DNA of 18,066 bases from Actinomycetes bacterium (GTDB taxonomy: Bacteria; Actinomycetota; Actinomycetes; Actinomycetales; Cellulomonadaceae), in assembly GCA_023389545.1 (NCBI GenBank), contig JAEWEI010000410.1, positions 1 to 18,066 on the forward strand, written 5' to 3'. Shown in pieces: positions 14,263 to 18,066 of the stretch (position 1 is the stretch's first letter; each line of letters begins with the position of its first letter). The position numbers and the translations under genes are program-made. The notes beneath the pieces were generated by a model. The model was given only the letters and a program-made list of their open reading frames with translations. It made no database searches and had not been told where the DNA came from.

Positions 14263-15132
14263 ATGGGCCTCCTCAAGCGGATTCTTCAGCGCACGAACGG
14301 CGCCGTCCCAGCCGCATCCATCGCCTCTCCGGTGATCGCCTCAAGCGCGACGTCGAGCGAACCGCCACGTCCGCGATCCGGAGTCGGTTCGAAGGAGAAG
14401 GTCATTGGTGCAGGGTGGCCGGACATCGAAGTAGCAGGGGAGTCATGCCACCGTGCTGAGATCGGGCGGCTATTCCGAAGTTGGGGCCTCGTCGAGGGTG
14501 GTGTGACCATGCGGAGCGCTGTGCTGGTGCCTGAGCCAACCAACAAGCACGATCGGAACGCTGTCAAGGTCACCATCGACGGGCTCCATGTCGGCTACGT
14601 GCCCGCAGAGAACGCGCCGATCGTGGGCCACGCATGCCGCCGAGCGCCCCGCGGGATGTCAGCGTCGGTTCCGGTGCGGATCTGGGGAAGGCTCGACGGC
14701 CGTGTGTGGCGGGCCCGAATCACCCTGGCGTTCTCGGGAGAGCTCGAACGTGAGCGAGATTTCGCTCGAGAAGCAGCGCGCGAGAGGGAGGCGGCTCATC
14801 GGGCAGAAGCCTCGAGGCGGGTTGGGGCAGTGCGGGGCGAATGGTGGGGCACTTACCGCTCGGCGATAGCGGAGCTGAAGCGGCAAGGTCACCTCGAAGA
14901 GGCGCTCGAGCTCATCGGTCACTGCGCGGAGGCTGCGGCTCGAGTGGGAACTGCCCTTAACGAGGCCCCAGATCCGTGGCCAGTGGAGCAGCAGTCGATC
15001 GTGCTGCGCAAGCTCAAGGATCCTGCGCGTGAGCTAGCCGCAATCGAGCGTTACGTGGCGGCGTGTGGCGAGCACCGGGTCCCTGAGAAGGTCCAGGAGC
15101 GTTTGGCTCGAGCGAGGGTGTCTGCCGGTTGA
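14263..15132 (+). CDS. HIRAN-domain protein with helical C-terminus, function unknown
   Basis: The 289-residue protein has a low-complexity Ser/Ala/Pro N-terminus (about 10-45) and then a HIRAN domain (about 55-150). That domain shows VAGES (57-61), LVPEPTNKHDRNAVKV (88-103) and the HVGYVP strand (109-114). A charged Arg/Glu coiled-coil stretch (160-187) follows, then TPR-like helices (about 195-270) containing EALELI and PWPVEQQSIVLRKL. HIRAN domains bind DNA ends in eukaryotic repair helicases; in bacteria they occur in many small proteins without known function. There is no nuclease or helicase motif. The gene is flanked by vsr and a C5 methyltransferase, suggesting a link to DNA modification or repair. 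Its base composition is lower than its neighbours: one 60-base stretch (14521-14580) has 35 G+C against 43 in 13921-13980 within vsr. The ATG at 14263 fits the -10-like box. Confidence 0.8.
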   Translation: MGLLKRILQRTNGAVPAASIASPVIASSATSSEPPRPRSGVGSKEKVIGAGWPDIEVAGESCHRAEIGRLFRSWGLVEGGVTMRSAVLVPEPTNKHDRNAVKVTIDGLHVGYVPAENAPIVGHACRRAPRGMSASVPVRIWGRLDGRVWRARITLAFSGELERERDFAREAAREREAAHRAEASRRVGAVRGEWWGTYRSAIAELKRQGHLEEALELIGHCAEAAARVGTALNEAPDPWPVEQQSIVLRKLKDPARELAAIERYVAACGEHRVPEKVQERLARARVSAG

Positions 15133-15194
15133 GCTGACCGTGCCTCAGTGCCTAGCGACGGGGCGCCGCCGGGGGAGGGTGGCGCGGTGCTCCT

Positions 15195-15200
15195 TAGGAT
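15195..15200 (+). promoter_or_regulatory. -10-like box of the methyltransferase gene
   Basis: TAGGAT ends seven bases before the ATG at 15208, again without a Shine-Dalgarno sequence. It favours the ATG at 15208 over in-frame starts at 15148. No -35 box is clear. The 75-base gap after the HIRAN gene suggests separate transcription. Confidence 0.45.
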
Positions 15201-15207
15201 GGGCGCC

Positions 15208-16377
15208 ATGCCGACGTCGGACGCACTGCCTGCTGCGAAGCCGCAGGTCCTGGAGTTCTTCGCCGGCATGGGCCTCGCCCGGCTCGGGCTGGAGGCGGCG
15301 GGTTTCGAGGTCGTGTGGTCGAACGACTACGAGGCGGACAAGCGCGCGCTGTACGAGGGGCATTTCCGAGACGCCGCCGATGGCGGGGGCCACACGTTCG
15401 TCCTCGGAGACGTCGGCCAGGTGGCCGGCGCGGAACTGCCGCGTGGGGCGGCGCTGGCGTGGGCGTCGTCGCCGTGCACCGACCTGTCGCTGGCGGGCGG
15501 GCGGGCAGGGTTGGCGGGACGCGAGTCGGGGGCGTTCTGGCAGTTCACCCGGCTGCTGGGCGAGCTCGGAGCGGATCGGCCCGGGGTCGTGGTGCTGGAG
15601 AACGTGGTCGGCTTGGCCACATCGCATGGCGGCGCGGACCTGGCGGCGGCGGTTCGGGCGTTCAACGCCCTGGGCTACTCGGTGGACGTGCTGGCGCTGG
15701 ACGCGCGGCGGTTCGTTCCGCAGTCCCGGCCGCGGCTGTTCCTGGTGGGCGCGCAGCATCCGCCGCCGGACAGCGGGGCGCCGAGCCCGGAACTGCGTCC
15801 CGACTGGCTGCGGCGCCCGTTCGAGGACCCGACGTTGGTCACGCATCAGGCGGCGCTCCCGGAGCCGCCTGCGCTGCGCAGCACCGGTCTGACCGACCTC
15901 ACGGAAGACCTGCTGGCGGAGGATCCGCGCTGGTGGGACGTGGTGCGGACTCAGGCGTTCCTCGACTCCCTGTCCCCGGTCCAAGCGGCCCGGGTGCGGG
16001 CCCTCCAGCGGGCTGCCGGGGTGAGCCGTCGCACGGCCTACCGGCGGACCCGGCGGGGGGTGGCCGTGTGGGAGGTGCGAGCCGACGACATCTCGGGGTG
16101 CTTGCGGACGGCACGCGGCGGATCGTCGAAGCAGGCGGTCGTCGAGCTCGGTGGCGGACAGGCCAGGGTGCGGTGGATGACGCCCCGCGAATACGCGCGG
16201 CTCATGGGCGCCGACGACTACGACTTGTCCGGGGCGCGCACGAACCAGGCGCTGTACGGGTTCGGTGACGCGGTGGCCGCGCCCGTCGTCGCATGGCTTG
16301 CCACGCACTACCTGCGCCCGTTGGTGGAGCAGACGGCGTCGCGGATGACGCCGCAGGTGGTGGGCGCCGCCCGCTGA
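15208..16377 (+). CDS. DNA (cytosine-5-)-methyltransferase
   Basis: The enzyme transfers a methyl group from S-adenosylmethionine to C5 of cytosine in a specific DNA sequence. The 389-residue protein shows the ordered C5-MTase motifs: I as VLEFFAGMG (14-22), IV with the nucleophile C90 in SSPCTDLSLAG, VI as ENVVG (131-135), VIII as QSRPR (172-176), a target-recognition region around 200-290, and motifs IX and X as RLMG and GFGDAVAAPVV (351-361). Motif IV reads PCT, and motif X has GD instead of GN, as I recall for a Vsr-associated actinobacterial subfamily. No cognate restriction enzyme is next to it, so it is either an orphan methylase paired with Vsr or the remnant of a restriction system. 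The target sequence cannot be read from the protein. It converges on the GH43 gene with a gap of three bases. Confidence 0.93.
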   Translation: MPTSDALPAAKPQVLEFFAGMGLARLGLEAAGFEVVWSNDYEADKRALYEGHFRDAADGGGHTFVLGDVGQVAGAELPRGAALAWASSPCTDLSLAGGRAGLAGRESGAFWQFTRLLGELGADRPGVVVLENVVGLATSHGGADLAAAVRAFNALGYSVDVLALDARRFVPQSRPRLFLVGAQHPPPDSGAPSPELRPDWLRRPFEDPTLVTHQAALPEPPALRSTGLTDLTEDLLAEDPRWWDVVRTQAFLDSLSPVQAARVRALQRAAGVSRRTAYRRTRRGVAVWEVRADDISGCLRTARGGSSKQAVVELGGGQARVRWMTPREYARLMGADDYDLSGARTNQALYGFGDAVAAPVVAWLATHYLRPLVEQTASRMTPQVVGAAR

Positions 16378-16380
16378 GTG

Positions 16381-17925
16381 TCAGGGCCTCGGCGGGGCCT
16401 GAGGCTCGTAGACGAATTCCTCGACGGTGGCGCGGGCGGAGCTGGGCCCGAGGGCTCCGTCGGCGAAGACGCCCACGTGGACGCCGAGGAACCCGCCAGC
16501 CTCCTCGGTGCTGAGGAACGACCGGGCGACCTGGGCCACGGGGAGCGGCAGTGCCTGCCCGGGGACGCCGATGGCGAACGCGTAGCGGGCCTCGTCGCCG
16601 GTGACGTGCAGGGCCACCAGGGTGTCGGGCGCCGGCACGCATGCCAGCAGCTCGCTGCCGCCCGTGGTGCGGGCGACCGCGCGGACGCCGAGGGCGCCTG
16701 TGTCGTCGAGGCCCAGCGCGAGCGTGGCGAACCGGTCCTGGTGCATGAACACGACGAGCCCTGCCTGCTCACCGGCGGTGAGGCCGTCAACCCGCAGCCG
16801 GCAGACGGCGTGGAACCGCAGGTGCTGCTGGCGGCGCACGATGAGCGCGGGCGTGCCGCGCCCCTCGAGGCGCGCGGTGGAGGGGGTGAGGACCAGGGCG
16901 CCGTCCTGCGGCGCCACCAGGCGCCCGACCGGGCCCCGCAGGCTGGACCAGCCCTGCAAGGCGAGGGCGGCTCCGGGGTCGAGGGTTTCGACGCGGCCAG
17001 GCGCCGCGTCTGCCTCGTCGGGCAGGAGCACTGCGCCGACGCCTGGCGCGAGCACCGGTCCTTCGGGCGACCACTCGACCGGAACGAGGAACGTCTCGCG
17101 TCCCAGCACGTGCGTGCCCGCGACGGGCCGCACGCCCAGGACGACCGCCCACCATTGCCCGGACGGGGTGTCGACCAGGTCCGCGTGGCCGACGTTCTGG
17201 ACGGGGTGCCCAGGGCCGAGGTGCCGGTGGGTGAGCAGCGGGCTGCGAGGGTCTGTGGCGTACGGGCCGGTCACGGCGCTGGCGGTCGCGGCGGTGACGG
17301 CGTGGTGGCGTTCGGTGCCACCCTCCGCCGCGAGCAGCACGTAGCGGCCGTCGTGCTTGTACAGGTGCGGGCCCTCGACCCACTGGCCGCTCAGGGCGCC
17401 GTGCCACAGCACATGCGTCTCGCCCACGAGCTGGAGCCTGGCAAGGTCGAGCTCCCGCAGCCACAGTTCGCCCGGCCCGGTGACGGCGGGCTCGGCGGCG
17501 TCGCGTGCCGCCAGGAGCCAGCAGCGCCCGTCGTCGTCGAAGAACAGCGACGGGTCGATCCCCTCGGCGTCGAGTTCCACAGGATCTGACCAGGGGCCGG
17601 CGGGATCGGTGGCGGTGACGACGAAGATGCTCGCGCCGGTGCGCTCGCGGGCGATGCCGGACACCACGTAGAACACGCCGTCGTGGTGGCGGATGGTCGA
17701 CGCCCAGACACCGTCCGACAGGTCCAGGCCGTGCAAGTCCACCTGCTCCGGGCGGTCGAGGACGTGGCCGATCAGCTCCCACTCGACCAGGTCGCGGCTG
17801 CGGTGCACCGGAATGCCGGGGAAGTACCCGAAGGACGACGTGACCAGGTAGTACGTGTCGTCCACTCGGCACACCGACGGGTCGGGGTGGCACCCGGCGA
17901 GGACGGGGTTGGCGATGGCGCGCAT
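16381..17925 (-). CDS. Glycoside hydrolase family 43, beta-xylosidase/arabinofuranosidase-like
   Basis: The 514-residue protein has an N-terminal five-bladed propeller with the GH43 catalytic triad: D15 in HPDPS (general base), D124 in GIDPSLFF (pKa modulator) and E184 in WVEGPHLY (general acid). The C-terminal half (about 320-510) looks like the beta-sandwich domain found in GH43 beta-xylosidases. There is no signal peptide, so it should act in the cytoplasm on imported xylo- or arabino-oligosaccharides. The ATG at 17925 lies four bases after the stop of a LacI-family regulator gene on the same strand, so both are probably one transcript. The propeller opening NPVLAGCHPDPSVCR is close to family sequences. 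Xylosidase versus arabinofuranosidase activity cannot be separated from sequence. Confidence 0.93.
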   Translation of the reverse strand: MRAIANPVLAGCHPDPSVCRVDDTYYLVTSSFGYFPGIPVHRSRDLVEWELIGHVLDRPEQVDLHGLDLSDGVWASTIRHHDGVFYVVSGIARERTGASIFVVTATDPAGPWSDPVELDAEGIDPSLFFDDDGRCWLLAARDAAEPAVTGPGELWLRELDLARLQLVGETHVLWHGALSGQWVEGPHLYKHDGRYVLLAAEGGTERHHAVTAATASAVTGPYATDPRSPLLTHRHLGPGHPVQNVGHADLVDTPSGQWWAVVLGVRPVAGTHVLGRETFLVPVEWSPEGPVLAPGVGAVLLPDEADAAPGRVETLDPGAALALQGWSSLRGPVGRLVAPQDGALVLTPSTARLEGRGTPALIVRRQQHLRFHAVCRLRVDGLTAGEQAGLVVFMHQDRFATLALGLDDTGALGVRAVARTTGGSELLACVPAPDTLVALHVTGDEARYAFAIGVPGQALPLPVAQVARSFLSTEEAGGFLGVHVGVFADGALGPSSARATVEEFVYEPQAPPRP

Positions 17926-17929
17926 GGGC

Positions 17930-18066
17930 TCAGGCGCCGAGCACTGTCGATCCGCGGACGGTGAGCCGGCAGGGCAGCAGCTCCACGCCGTGAGTCCGCT
18001 GGCCCTCGATGGCCTTGGTGAGGCGCTCGGCGGCGATGCGCCCGAGCGCCTCGAACGACATGTCGA
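17930..18066 (-). CDS. LacI-family transcriptional regulator, C-terminal end (partial)
   Basis: The minus strand encodes the last 44-45 codons of a regulator whose start lies beyond the window. Its end includes DMSFEALGRIAAERL, a helix that closes the ligand domain, and the LPCRLTVRGSTV strand, a common ending of LacI/GalR proteins (the 'L.VRGST' motif). The stop TGA is four bases upstream of the GH43 ATG, so the regulator and glycosidase are co-transcribed and the regulator most likely senses a xylose- or arabinose-derived sugar. The ligand is inferred from this neighbour only. Confidence 0.85.
   Translation of the reverse strand, partial: DMSFEALGRIAAERLTKAIEGQRTHGVELLPCRLTVRGSTVLGA

Noticed and set aside
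14789..14797. AGGCGGCTC copy inside the HIRAN gene as a direct repeat (attachment site) of the tRNA-Thr 3' end
   Set aside because: Only nine bases match and they do not extend into the CCA or the T-arm. In DNA this GC-rich such a match is expected by chance, and no integrase gene is present, so tRNA-targeted integration is not demonstrated.

Overview
This 18 kb window is very GC-rich, uses GTG and TTG starts freely, and has several genes whose -10-like box sits 6-7 bases before the start codon. It looks like the chromosome of a high-GC Actinomycetota bacterium. The GH43 glycosidase under a LacI-type regulator and the tmk-holB-lipoprotein hydrolase-tRNA-Thr order would suit a polysaccharide-degrading micrococcal lineage such as Cellulomonadaceae or Promicromonosporaceae. 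That placement is inference; no marker gene fixes it.

Left part (1-5776, all + strand): the end of a LacI-family regulator, an inosine-uridine-type nucleoside hydrolase, and a complete-looking ECF importer cassette (S component, EcfT, two ATPases), followed by an EamA/DMT permease. The genes from the S component onward are translationally coupled. The layout suggests import of a nucleoside-like compound and its cleavage in the cytoplasm. The first ATPase gene carries an in-frame TAG just after its Walker A half, so the transporter is either broken, partly rescued, or misread in this assembly. An array of five 8-base repeats lies between the hydrolase and the ECF genes.

Middle (5845-13428): a glycerol-dehydrogenase-like enzyme (-) divergent from a Gfo/Idh/MocA oxidoreductase (+). 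The latter overlaps tail-to-tail with a GAF-GAF-SpoIIE phosphatase (-), which is divergent from tmk. tmk and holB form a coupled replication pair, followed by a secreted lipoprotein alpha/beta-hydrolase of the TAP-like (tripeptidyl aminopeptidase) type.

Right part (13491-18066): a tRNA-Thr(CGT) gene with a clear promoter and intrinsic terminator. Next comes a compact DNA-modification module: a Vsr-type endonuclease (-), a HIRAN-domain protein of unknown function (+) and a C5-cytosine methyltransferase (+). No restriction endonuclease, integrase or transposase is visible. The HIRAN gene is less GC-rich than its neighbours, so the module may be an acquired cargo beside the tRNA. The window ends with a GH43 beta-xylosidase/arabinofuranosidase-like gene (-) directly downstream of a second LacI-family regulator that runs off the edge.

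The points most worth a second look are the interrupted ECF ATPase, the hydrolase-ECF coupling, and the Vsr/HIRAN/methyltransferase module beside tRNA-Thr.
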